DNA from: Beroe ovata
Lineage: Eukaryota; Ctenophora; Nuda; Beroida; Beroidae
Direction of reading: 5' to 3'
DNA length: 22,775 nt
NCBI GenBank assembly: GCA_946803715.1
Contig: CAMPET010000077.1
Coordinates: 246,628 to 269,402 of the forward strand
Below are positions 9,234-18,313 of the stretch, one piece after another. The translations under genes and the position numbers were made by a program. How positions within the stretch are numbered: the first letter of the stretch is position 1; each line of letters begins with the position of its first letter. The notes under the pieces were generated by a model that did no database searches, was not told the origin of the DNA, and saw only the letters and a program-made list of their open reading frames with translations.

Positions 9234-9926
9234 ATGGAGGCAGTCAAGCTTCTGGAAGCGGAGCAGTTTAACATATCAACCACACAGCGACTGGACACCC
9301 ACCCTATCCTAGCTGCTGCTGGAAATGGCTCTCTTGACATAGACTCCATCAAACGCTTCGTCCTGGAGCAATATTACGTCATCAAATCTGACACTAAGAG
9401 TTTGAAATCGGGTATTGATTTGCACGGTGACATTTCATCCACGTACAGGGAGTTTTTCCAGTTTTTCCTATCTGGTGAGCTTTACGCTGCTGAGTTGCAT
9501 TCCAAAATGGTGGAAGCACTGCACATATCTCAACAAGAGCTAGACAATTACGAGCCGAGTCACATGTGTCAAGCTTATCCGGCAAAATTCTGTCAAATTG
9601 TCCATCAGAACGACCCAGCTATTGTGGCGATTGCCTTTGCTGTTAACTTTCCTGCTTGGGGCAAAATGTGCGGCAAGTTCAGAGATGCCCTCCTGGCGAA
9701 CTATAGCGACAAACTCAGCCTATCCGAGGAGAGTCTCGGATTTGTCTCGTATTTCGCGGAGCCCATTGAATGTTTGCCAGAACTTGTGGACAAAGTAGCC
9801 ACTGCCAGTGAGAATCTGGGTCAGTATAGGGGGGCAATACGTCACAAGGAGATTAGGGACGCTGTACGACTCCTGCAGGAATATGAGGTCTTGTTCTGGG
9901 ATGGGGTTTTCTTGAACCAGAAATGA
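9234..9926 (+). CDS. TenA/THI-4/PQQC-family protein, single exon
   Basis: One uninterrupted exon of 230 residues in an otherwise intron-bearing neighbourhood. An N-terminal HPILAAAGNGSLDIDSIKRF (23-42) matches the TenA pattern of HPF-x-x-x-x-x-G-x-L followed by a helix and a QYY (46-48). The C-terminus LLQEYEVLFWD (213-223) matches the family's helix containing the catalytic Glu (E-x-x-FWD). TenA proteins salvage or hydrolyse aminopyrimidine parts of thiamine, and PQQC-like relatives do other oxidations. The canonical catalytic Cys position (usually in a P-C-x-x-Y-x-Y motif) reads FPAWGKMC here, so Ala replaces Cys and classical thiaminase II activity is doubtful. I assign the superfamily, not the reaction. 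The absence of introns could reflect retroposition or old bacterial origin, but nothing else shows that. Confidence 0.75.
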   Translation: MEAVKLLEAEQFNISTTQRLDTHPILAAAGNGSLDIDSIKRFVLEQYYVIKSDTKSLKSGIDLHGDISSTYREFFQFFLSGELYAAELHSKMVEALHISQQELDNYEPSHMCQAYPAKFCQIVHQNDPAIVAIAFAVNFPAWGKMCGKFRDALLANYSDKLSLSEESLGFVSYFAEPIECLPELVDKVATASENLGQYRGAIRHKEIRDAVRLLQEYEVLFWDGVFLNQK

Positions 9927-10183
9927 AATGGACTTTCAGTCTGATTTCGCGTTTTTACAGTTTGCGGCAACCTTTTTTAACAATATGCGATTAGATTGAT
10001 CTTTTTTGAATCAGAGACTATCCCTCAATTTTTTGTGAATTATTTCGTGAGTAGATATATTCTTTGTCATTACCTATTCGTACATACTTGTTTCAGTGAT
10101 TTTTCCATATCTATTTATGAACCGACAGGATTCTAATTTCAGTTCAGTTTTCAATGTTCAAACTCAACCATAAACCATCTTAG

Positions 10184-10699
10184 ATGACTACGTCGGACGC
10201 ACAACTCCAAAGCCAGCAACAGCAACAACTTCAACAGCAACTTCAACAGCACCATTTACAGCAGCAGCAGCAACAACAACAACAGCAACAACAACAACAA
10301 CAACAACAACAACAGCAACAACAACAACAACAAATTTCACAGCAACTGCAGCAACTCCCCCAGCAACTAACCCAACAAATTTCCGTTCAACTTCCCCCAC
10401 ATCACCAACACATATCGTCGAAGAGGAAATGTATCATGGAATCTGAACGTGTCGTAACGAAAGAACGGAACCGGATGCGAGAACGGGAGCGTCGGCTCAT
10501 GGAGTCCGAGGAGGAAAAGGAGTTCCGACGGAAACAAAACCGGGACAGGATGCGGTGTTATCGACAGAACATGACCATCGAAGAGAAGGAAGTGATGAAG
10601 GAGCTAAACCGGGAACGACAGAGGATGCGCAGGAAGAGAGCCCGAGCGGAGAAGGAGTTTCAGAAACAGTTTGCGACCGTCAAATTGATTCAACCGTGA
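10184..10699 (+). CDS. polyglutamine protein with 23-residue basic repeats (STPR-like)
   Basis: A single open exon of 171 residues. The N-terminal half is a glutamine tract of about 25 consecutive Q (10259-10333, mostly CAA with occasional CAG) flanked by further Q/L/H. The C-terminal half is highly basic and helical, and falls into a 23-residue period: NRMRERERRLMESEEEKEF..., NRDRMRCYRQNMTIEEKEVM..., NRERQRMRRKRARAEKEFQK. This length and the pattern of R-x-R-M-R then acidic E-E-K match the 'score and three amino acid peptide repeat' (STPR) DNA-binding module of silkworm FMBP-1 and similar proteins. I infer a nuclear DNA-binding protein. Only two full repeats and a partial third are present. 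A bZIP is less likely because no leucine heptads follow. A leader intron ending near 10142 is possible. Confidence 0.65.
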   Translation: MTTSDAQLQSQQQQQLQQQLQQHHLQQQQQQQQQQQQQQQQQQQQQQQQQISQQLQQLPQQLTQQISVQLPPHHQHISSKRKCIMESERVVTKERNRMRERERRLMESEEEKEFRRKQNRDRMRCYRQNMTIEEKEVMKELNRERQRMRRKRARAEKEFQKQFATVKLIQP

Positions 10700-11635
10700 A
10701 GAGAGACGAAGAGAGAGAGAAGTGTAACACTGGGTTTATTTCCTCTTCATTCCCGTCATCATGTCATTGATCCTGATGGATTTGATCGTAGTATATGCTA
10801 AGTAACTCTCGAGTTGATTGATCGACTCCACCACTTTGGCAACAACAGTAGTTCTGGTTTAGGGTGATTTGGTGGGTATGAGGGACTTTGAGGTTTGACC
10901 TGATTTGATCACTGAATGTGTGCAGTTGTCGTTTCTAATCAGGAGAATTGACTGATTGGGTAGACCTCAAAATTTTCCCACGCTACCCTGTCAATTGCTG
11001 ACCTCCAATGGGCTCAGTTGTCCGGCAGCCGATATATATACATTATACAATATACAATATACATTATACATTGACGTCATTCCGATTAGAGACGTTAGAA
11101 AATATGATATAGCACATCCGGTTATATTCTACGTTTATTTAAATAAATAATTGTCATGCCAGGACGGATTCATTATTGATTTTAATCGTTAATCACCGCC
11201 GTTGAAGTGTATTAACAATATCTTAGATGTATTAAACTATCTAAGGTCTTTAATATTTTAATGATAATAAGAAAAGCATGTTACGTATACTAATTGTATC
11301 ACTGTTATCGCATACCTAGTTTAATAATTTATGTGTTACCCAAGATTTTCTCGCAAGACTTTCTTCCCGCTTACAATAGAAATTACAAGCCACATGGTTT
11401 GACATATGACCAAGTGTTTATTTACAAAGGTAAAATCTATGTTGATGGATAGCGTACTGTTTATTTCTTCAATAATAATATGATATCATTTCAGAAAACG
11501 TACCTACGATACTTCTTACTCCACATTGTAGAATAATGGGCTCTTCTTTTCAGTCTATCGAAGCGTGACAATTTCAGTTTCAATATTAAGCTTAACCAGT
11601 CGTTCGTTATAGAGTAATAGTGGCTGTTTTTAATA
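10700..11635. other. intergenic region with AT repeats and a CRE-like site
   Basis: No exon is recognised. It holds a tandem TATACAAT/TATACATT stretch at about 11033-11071 followed by the palindrome TGACGTCA at 11072-11079, and an AATAAA at 11142-11147 that may serve the upstream polyglutamine gene. The part after about 11400 probably contains the promoter of the armadillo-TPR gene: an in-frame TAG at 11618-11620 lies shortly before its first ATG. Confidence 0.4.
11142..11147 (+). promoter_or_regulatory. candidate poly(A) signal of the polyglutamine gene
   Basis: AATAAA in AAATAAATAA, about 440 bases after the stop. It is the first full consensus I noticed downstream on this strand; use is unproven. 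Confidence 0.3.
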
Positions 11636-14600
11636 ATGCCATCAATAATGTCATGTAGGATGCCTACGAAGAGTCGAGCTTTACGAAAACGGATTAATCA
11701 GATCATGGATGATCTAAGGTAATGAACCTTTTTTCAAAATTCTCAGATCAATAATCACGACCGAAACATCCATCACAAGCCATTATCACTTACCAATGAC
11801 CCCTCTGGCAGGTCTAAAGACCCGCGAAGGCTATTCCGTGGTACATCCAAGGTGAGCAAGATCCTGCGGGCCCCTGCCAAGGAGCTTGAATGGGACAGTG
11901 ACCAAGTGATAGATGCAGTAGTTAAGGCAGGGGCTGTGCCACTGCTTGCCAGTTTCCTAACTCACATAGAGGATCAGAAGTTGCAGAGCGAAGCGGCTAA
12001 CGCGCTGGCTAACATAAGTGCCGGTTCAGCTGACAACACACGTGCTGTTATAGATGCCAAAGTTGTACCCATAGCAACGCTACTACTCGAGTCTCCCAGT
12101 ATAGACCTACAAGACCACGTGAGTAGTCGAGCTTGAACCAAATTTACCATTTTGAAGAAAGAAAGTTTCTCAATTCCGGGACCTGTTGACTGGTGACTGT
12201 TGTTCACCATTTCACATTACAGGCAGCGTGGTTGCTGGCTAACATTGCTTGTGAGAACTGTTCTTGTGTGCTTGATGCGGGCGCTCTGGCCCCTCTACTC
12301 CGACTTCTAGGCAAGTTGGGAGAATTACTGGGTCATTAACCAGTGTTTTGATAATCAGATTTGGCTCTGCATATGAACCAAAACTCCAGCAATGTGTTTT
12401 GAATAACTATTTCCCCTCAAAACTCTCCAATATTTCAGATTCCCTATGCATATCTGACTCACTGTGCGAGAGTGCTAAGACGAACAACACGTCTGAGCAG
12501 TCACTCATCAAGACAGCTACTTGGCTACTATCCAACTTGTGCCAATACACCGACTCCTTCGAAATTGTGAGCAAAACAGCTTGTTTTTTACTGAAATATT
12601 CATACAATAACTCCGTCTTTATTCATTGATTTTCAATCCAAGCTCGGTATTTGACACTGTCAATTGACAGTTTTCACCCAATTCTCAGGTAAAGGAGTGT
12701 TTACCACGATTAGCCAAGTTGATAAAGTCAAACAACGAGGCTGTGCTGCGTGATGCGTGTTGGGGTGTGATGTACATGTGCAAGCTCAGTATACAGGAAG
12801 TTCTGGATTCGGGCGCGTGTAAGTTACATTATACGTGTGCAATACACACATACACATGTATATACACTTCTGTGCAATGTACATTCTTACAATGTATTCA
12901 CTTGTGGAGTATGAATTCGAGTGTATACATTCAAGTGTATACATTGTACAACTAAACATTGATTGCGGTGTAACAGTATGAATTAGATGAGTTGATCGAA
13001 AATTAAGCACCTTGTAACTGTTACGGTTGTAGCAATAAGCAACCTACTAACAACCCGATAGCAACTCTGTTAACCTGCAGGCGATACGCTGGTGAAGTTG
13101 CTCATGCATAGTTCTGATGACGTGACTTGTGTTGCTCTGGAAGCCCTTCTGGCGATCTTCACGAATGGGAATTTGGAACAGAAGAAAGTAAGTGGCAGTG
13201 CCATTTACTATGCGCACCATATTTTCATACATACATCCTTAATTAGCACACCGTCTTATCAACATATCCCTGTCTGGATCAATGAAATAACCCGTCTATT
13301 TCCCAGCCCAAAAATATCCCGCGTATCTCATATATGATCTAAAATTAGCCCGCCTATTTCTCGCCTAAATATCCCGCTATACGCGTATCTCATATATGAT
13401 CCAAAATAACCCGCCTAAATATCCTGCGTATCTTATCCTAACCCGCGTATTTTCCGCAGTATGCCGCTATCAAATGCCGCGCTTTACCCCGGTTACGGTT
13501 CCTACTGCACAACAAACGTGAGAGAACTAGGGAAATAGCTTGTCAAGCTCTTTCACACATCGCTATTGGATCAGTTGAACTTGTGCAGGTAATAGGAATT
13601 AGGAAAAGATTTGCATACTTCGCATACCTATCGTATTTCTGTATTTCTTGTGACCATCATTTGAACAACGTTTTCCCCGTCTTTATCTGAACCAACATTT
13701 CGAATCTGTGACAGATCACCAGGATTGATCCATTACGTAGCACCCATTCCACAGGGTTTACACGTGAATGGCGTGTTCCCATGTCTTGTACACTTGTGTA
13801 TGAGACAATCTCACTCACGGGGAAGCTGGCTAACGTGGAAAGAAGCTGTTAAAACCCTCTCTAACACCCTCACTACGTCCATGTTCAACCGTGATGTCAT
13901 CAAGTTAGTCTTGTCAACTTTCCCCCCAAAATGTGGATTGTTTATACATTCCTGCTTCGTCAGCACCGAAATAAAGAAATATTGGAAATTTGCCGCGCGG
14001 CGCGCGCCTATCGCTAGTTTTTGTTTCATTTTAGTGATGCGAGCAAAATTTATATGCGATTACTAAGTTCACGTAACATCATTTTAATCGTTTCGTAGAA
14101 ATTAACTGCTTGTTTTTCTAAATAGAAGACACGTTAATTAATGCTAATTGGGTATTAAATGTTTCAGATACCTAGTTGGTCTTGGCGTAGTGACTGCGAT
14201 AGTGGACTCCTTAGTAGAGATCGTGAGAAATCAGGCGTCTATTCACCTGTGTTTCGATGTTGCACTGCAGTTCATTGAACTACTTGTTACCGCTGGAGCG
14301 AAGGATTCAGAGGTTTGATGCTCATTTTCATCATCGATAAAACAACAATTTTCAGTTTTCATGAAATATTTCTTCCACCAATATCTTCCCTGCCATGGTT
14401 TATAACTTTTCAGGAAAGGGGAGACTCAATAAACGATTACAGAGAGTTTTTAGAAGATACAGGAGTCCCCGAGATTATTGCAGTTGCCGCTCTTGATAGA
14501 GTAAGTACAGCTGTTGCGTAAACAGCTCTTCCCAAAAAGGAATAATTGCTCTCAAGTTAGCGCTATATATCGCACAAGAATTCAATATGTTTGCCGGGCT

Positions 14601-17600
14601 CAGTGGCGCGAGTCTGTAATCCAGCTACTTGGAGGCGTTCAAAGGGGGGAATGTGTTGAGGTAGGGAGTTCTGAGCTGCGTTGCGCTATGTTGAGCTGGT
14701 GTCCGCGCTAAGACCGGTGCCAATATGGGCCTCTCCTGGTAGCTCGAGAGGTCCAGGTTGATAGTGAGGAGCGTACCGGCCCAGGGACGAAAGTCAGCAG
14801 GCAAAAGTTCCCGTACTGGTCAGTAGTGGGATAGCACTGGTGAATAGGTGCGCAGTTCAGCCCTACCAAAATATGCAAACCCTTCCTTTTGTATCGAATT
14901 CTAATTTCATATTTCTTGTAGGTGTGTCGAGATGGTATTGGCAGTGGCAGTGAATCCTCATCTGAAATAGGACCTATTGCTAATGAGTCTGCTCACCAAG
15001 CCGCTAGGGTAGCGAGTCTCTTCACCTATAGCAGTGTAGAGGGGTGCCATGTACCGACTTTAAAACGGCTTTGCAGACGAAAAGTATTTCAGAGCGAATG
15101 GAAAGAGGTACTTGCATGTTCTTGTTATTGAGCATTATCAAGATTCAAAAATTTATTCGTTTTGTTTCGAAATTGTCACGAAATCAACTTTTTTCTGATG
15201 ACCCTACCCCTCCCCCAGGTTGCGCAATTCGCTCTCTCCTGCCCACTGAGATGTTTCATGTTGGGATTGCGTGCGGAGGACTCTGATCTTGTGTCAGGGA
15301 TTCTGCTCTGTACGGTAAAGGAGGCACTCTCTGTCAAGTACACTGGGGATAACGCCTTCTTCTCGGGTAAATAGAATCCCAAACTGGTTCCAACTCCCAC
15401 TTTTCCACAATACTTATGTCTCATTACGATTCTAGGTCATTTGGCCTAACGGTAACTGGACATTACACTCCGAGAGGAACACTATAAAATCAGACAGAAA
15501 TGTCACGCCGACCATTTCCCCATCTCACACTATGCCCATTCCAGGCAGGTACCAGGAAGCAGCTAAGCGGTACAGCGAGGCTCTCCAACTCATCGAGAGT
15601 CTGGATAGCGAGAGTTTCGAGCAGTTGACTCTGACAGTCCTGCTCAATAGAACGGGATGTAACATGAAGCTATCCATGTGGCCGGATGTCATACAGGACT
15701 GTATCCGGGGACTAGCAATACATCACAAGCATCCTAAATTCCTGCAGGTTTATGGAGGAAAATCAGGACTTTTCTTTGATCGCTGCGCTGAAATTTGTGT
15801 GGTTATTGCGATGATTTTCATCCGCTACAAGTCTGCTCTAGTGCAATCTGTTTCAGATGCGTGCGTCTGCTTATGAGAAACTGGGTATGTACCAGAATGC
15901 TCTAGATGACTACAGTCTGGTCAAAACAGAGGAGAGTGAAGCAGCAAGGATAAAACTCAAGGAACGGATAGATTCGCAGCAACTCCTAGCAACCCAGCAA
16001 CAGTTGCTAAGTAACCAGCAACTCCTGAACAATCAACAGTTGCTAAACAACCAGCAACTGTTGAGCAGTCAGCAGATCCTGAACAACGCGCAGTTGCTGT
16101 CAAGTCAGCAGTTCACAGCAGCACAGCAACTCGCAGCAACACAACAACTCGCAGCAACACAGCAACTCCTAAACGCTCAGAACGCTGCTGGCGCTCTGTT
16201 AAACCAAACCGGAGGCGGCTTGATTAACCCAGGTGGTGGTCTTATGCCGAACACATCTCAACTGTTAGCAAATCATCAATTGTTGCTTAATCAGCAACAA
16301 CTAGGCAACTTGTCCCTGTTAGATCAGACTGTGCAGCAACATTTGACACACTCAACGACAACACAACATTGTGCAACAACGCAGACAGCGGAATCTGAAA
16401 TAACTACCTCAACTTCAACAACCACTACTACAGAAACTACTACTGTAGTTGAGAATTACAGGTGTGTTACGTTCGCTCAAAATTATCACTTCAATTCGAT
16501 CATTTTTAATCAGCAGCTGGTATATTCAAATGCAATTTCATCCCCTGTTCAGAGTTGGGCTGATGCACCAGATGGATAGGGCCCAGGAGATACTGCGCAT
16601 AAAGCAGATAAAGTTCAATCTACAGAGAAAGATGAAGGAGCAGCAGGCCGCGCATGCAGAGGGTCAGCACCAACATCTATCTGCTGACGAGTTTGCAACA
16701 GATATCGAACAAGAGCAGCAACCTGAACAGCCAGTTGTAACCAGTCAAGATTCTGAACCGGTAACACAGCAACAAAAGCAACTTCAACAGAAGCAACTTC
16801 AGCAGCAACAACTTCAACAAGCTCAACTAGAGCTGCAACAGCAGCAACAAAAGTTGATACAACAAGCGGCTCAGGCAAAGCAACAGCAACCTCAAACACC
16901 TCCTCCGAAACAGCAACAGCAACCGAATCCTGAGGCAAATAAGACCAAAGTGCCACTGGTGAAGCAGCAAGAGCAGCCCAAACCTACGCCTCAAAAGCAG
17001 ACTGCTAACTTAAAAAAGGTATTCATTTTAAACTATCACAGTTTCTAATTCTATTGAAATTTATCTTCTACATTTGGAGAGGGGTTATTTTTAAGAGTCG
17101 CATAGTTACTAAGAGTAAGAATAAGAAGGAAATTTTTGGTATTCCTCTGATTGCGAACTCAGACAATGAAACAGTGGTAAGACTTTAATTTCTTAGAAAT
17201 TTATCTTATCACAACAATAATAACCCCCACCTTCCCCCATTTGCAGCAGCTAGTTCCTAGCACGGTGCCATCGAATCCTCCGTTGCAACCCGCCGTTACC
17301 CAGGCAACGCAGCAACACGTTCATAATGTTGGGAAAGAACAGCAACACTCTCCTCTAGCAACCGAGCAGCAACATGCAGTCTCTCAGCATCATGGTCAGG
17401 GTGGTCACTTTGAGAGGAACTGATAATTCGCTCTCCTCGATCTAGTTCATCGTGTGGGAATTCAAATTGTCTTCAACCTTGTGATCCCCTTCAGTACTCC
17501 AGCAGCAACATTCGCCGGCTCCACTAGTAAGCAACCAGAAAGCAACCCAGCAACACAAGCCACACGACCACAAGAAGAACAGTGGGAGTTGCATGCACAA

Positions 17601-18194
17601 CACTTCTCATCACATCACGAATATTCTCAATTGTGCTCAGCAACATCAGGTACTGGTAGTGTGTGTGAAAATACCGGGATTGTGAATCATTCTTTCTCAG
17701 TCCTCCGTATTTAGATTCTATCATGAATTTCATATTGTTCTTGTTGCCCCTTCATTCGCGTGATGATTGTGTTATGATTGTTGTTTCCAGGTTGCCTCAA
17801 CGACAACGCAACAATTACTGACCGAGGAAGAGCTGCTGAAAGCATCCAATATGGAACTGTCACATCACTTGGTAAGTTATCAAAAAAATACTGATTGTCA
17901 GTTTCAATTCTTAGTACGCAGACCAAAGTCCGTTAAACCGTTTCCCCTACTTAGGTTCACGAGTCTCTGTCTGAATTCGCGGCCCCACCCACCTCCCCAG
18001 TCAACATGCCCGATACGTTTGAGTTGGAAGAAGAGATTCACCTGCCGGGACCACTCCCTGCCCCACCCTACATCCGGGCCCCGTCCCGACAACAGCTGGC
18101 AACGTTCCAATTCATCATGAACACGTATATTCGTGGGGAGGATCCAACACGCAGGAGAAAGCGAGCAGAGCGGCCAAAACAAGTCGAAACATGA
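11636..18194 (+). CDS. importin-alpha-like armadillo / TPR / glutamine-rich fusion protein
   Basis: Twenty exons: 11636-11718, 11812-12118, 12223-12310, 12439-12566, 12689-12818, 13081-13187, 13460-13588, 13755-13903, 14168-14312, 14414-14500, 14922-15107, 15219-15366, 15545-15747, 15857-16461, 16553-17018, 17096-17176, 17247-17400, 17495-17649, 17791-17871, 17955-18194. Phases agree at every junction; 1,223 residues. Residues about 40-450 are armadillo repeats closest to importin alpha (AGAVPLLASFL, AAWLLANIA, ATWLLSNLCQY, ACWGVMYM, IKYLVGLG). The importin-beta-binding N-terminus is reduced to a short basic segment (RALRKRINQ). The W/N cargo-binding pair is kept in two repeats (W-LLAN, W-LLSN) and eroded in later ones (ACQALSHIA, AVKTLSNTL). 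About 547-665 form three TPRs (YTGDNAFFSGRYQEAAKRY, LNRTGCNMKLSMWPDVIQD, RASAYEKLGMYQNALDDY). From 675 it is Q-rich low complexity with QQLL repeats, ending in a proline- and base-rich tail. Function is unknown; a nuclear import adaptor or scaffold is inferred. An in-frame TAG at 11618 supports the start. Confidence 0.8.
12311..12438 (+). other. GC-AG intron in the armadillo-TPR gene
   Basis: The donor reads CTAG|GCAAGT and the acceptor TTTCAG|AT. Joining them at phase 1 restores LLRLLDSLC across a conserved armadillo repeat, while no GT donor nearby does so. GC donors with an otherwise perfect consensus are the known minor class of U2 introns. Confidence 0.75.
13305..13459. repeat. intronic minisatellite abutting a splice acceptor
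   Basis: About three imperfect copies of a unit near 50-55 bases containing AAATATCCCGC, GCGTATCTCATATATGATC and AAAATAACCCGCCTA. The last degenerate copy runs into the acceptor TTTCCGCAG at 13459, so repeat sequence supplies the splice acceptor region. Confidence 0.7.
14564..14570 (+). promoter_or_regulatory. TATA-like box of the SRP RNA gene
   Basis: TATATAT lies 29 to 23 bases before the first base of the SRP RNA, the spacing expected of an upstream TATA element for an RNA polymerase III gene. It supports independent transcription rather than processing from the host intron only. Confidence 0.55.
14593..14890 (+). ncRNA. SRP RNA (7SL): signal recognition particle RNA (7SL)
   Basis: The 5' end GCCGGGCTCAGTGGCGCGAG and TGTAATCCAGCTACTTGG match the Alu domain of animal 7SL RNA (human: GCCGGGCGCGGTGGCGCG, TGTAGTCCCAGCTACTCGG). 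The S domain is also present: GGTGTCCGCGCTAAG, CAATATGG, ACCGGCCCAGG, a GACGAAAGTC hairpin, AGCAGG, TTCCCGTACTGGTCAGTAG and TGGGATAGCAC. The 3' strand pairs back to the 5' part of the long central helix (GGTAGGG with CCCTACC). About 298 nt, the same length as human 7SL, so it is not an Alu-like fragment. A TTTT run at 14887-14890 is a Pol III terminator. The RNA scaffolds the particle that targets ribosomes to the endoplasmic reticulum. It lies on the sense strand within the 14501-14921 intron of the armadillo-TPR gene, ending about 30 bases before the splice acceptor. Confidence 0.93.
14887..14890 (+). terminator. Pol III T-run at the end of the SRP RNA
   Basis: CCTTCCTTTT ends the 7SL homology and gives the four-T run that normally terminates RNA polymerase III. 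The host intron acceptor is at 14919-14921. Confidence 0.6.
15977..16190 (+). repeat. QQLL-type short-period coding repeat
   Basis: Inside exon 14 of the fusion gene, a degenerate 18-base (six-residue) unit of the form N/S-Q-Q-L-L-N/S is repeated about ten times (QQLLSNQ, NNQQLLNN, SSQQILNNAQLL), passing into AATQQLAATQQL. Leu spacing every five to seven residues suggests a glutamine/leucine-rich helix or coiled coil rather than pure polyQ. Confidence 0.75.
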
Positions 18195-18307
18195 ACTTGC
18201 TGTAATAGTGTTATAGTGTCATGTTGATAAAATAGGTACCACGTTCATAACCCATGCTTAGGACTCGCAAATTCTTTCTTTGAACTTCCTTTACCGGACT
18301 GGAAAAG

Positions 18308-18313
18308 AATAAA
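18308..18313 (+). promoter_or_regulatory. poly(A) signal of the armadillo-TPR gene
   Basis: A consensus AATAAA occurs 114 bases after the TGA stop at 18192-18194. Confidence 0.6.

Noticed and set aside
10188-10400. minus-strand ORF rich in Val and Ala
   Set aside because: It is the antisense of the polyglutamine codons (CAA/CAG read backwards as TTG/CTG and GTT).
13715-13754. acceptor at 13714 for exon 8 of the armadillo-TPR gene
   Set aside because: Starting there at the required phase 0 meets a stop codon within about 45 codons, whereas the acceptor at 13754 restores phase 0 and the armadillo match.
14593-14720. Alu-like SINE or a short protein-coding ORF in this interval
   Set aside because: The complete S domain of 7SL follows and the total length is that of SRP RNA. 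The overlapping ORF at 14514-14711 has no other support.
15108-15218. boundary between separate armadillo and TPR genes
   Set aside because: The gap is only 111 bases, has good splice sites at both ends and keeps the frame. No poly(A) signal or start codon context supports two genes.
16615-16956. 113-codon minus-strand ORF
   Set aside because: Antisense of glutamine-rich coding sequence; composition is only Val/Ala/Leu from the CAG/CAA complement.
17402-17423. stop at 17421-17423 as the end of the fusion protein
   Set aside because: A donor at 17401 joined to 17495 keeps the glutamine-rich frame through three more exons and ends near a proper AATAAA. Retention of this intron could still give a shorter isoform.
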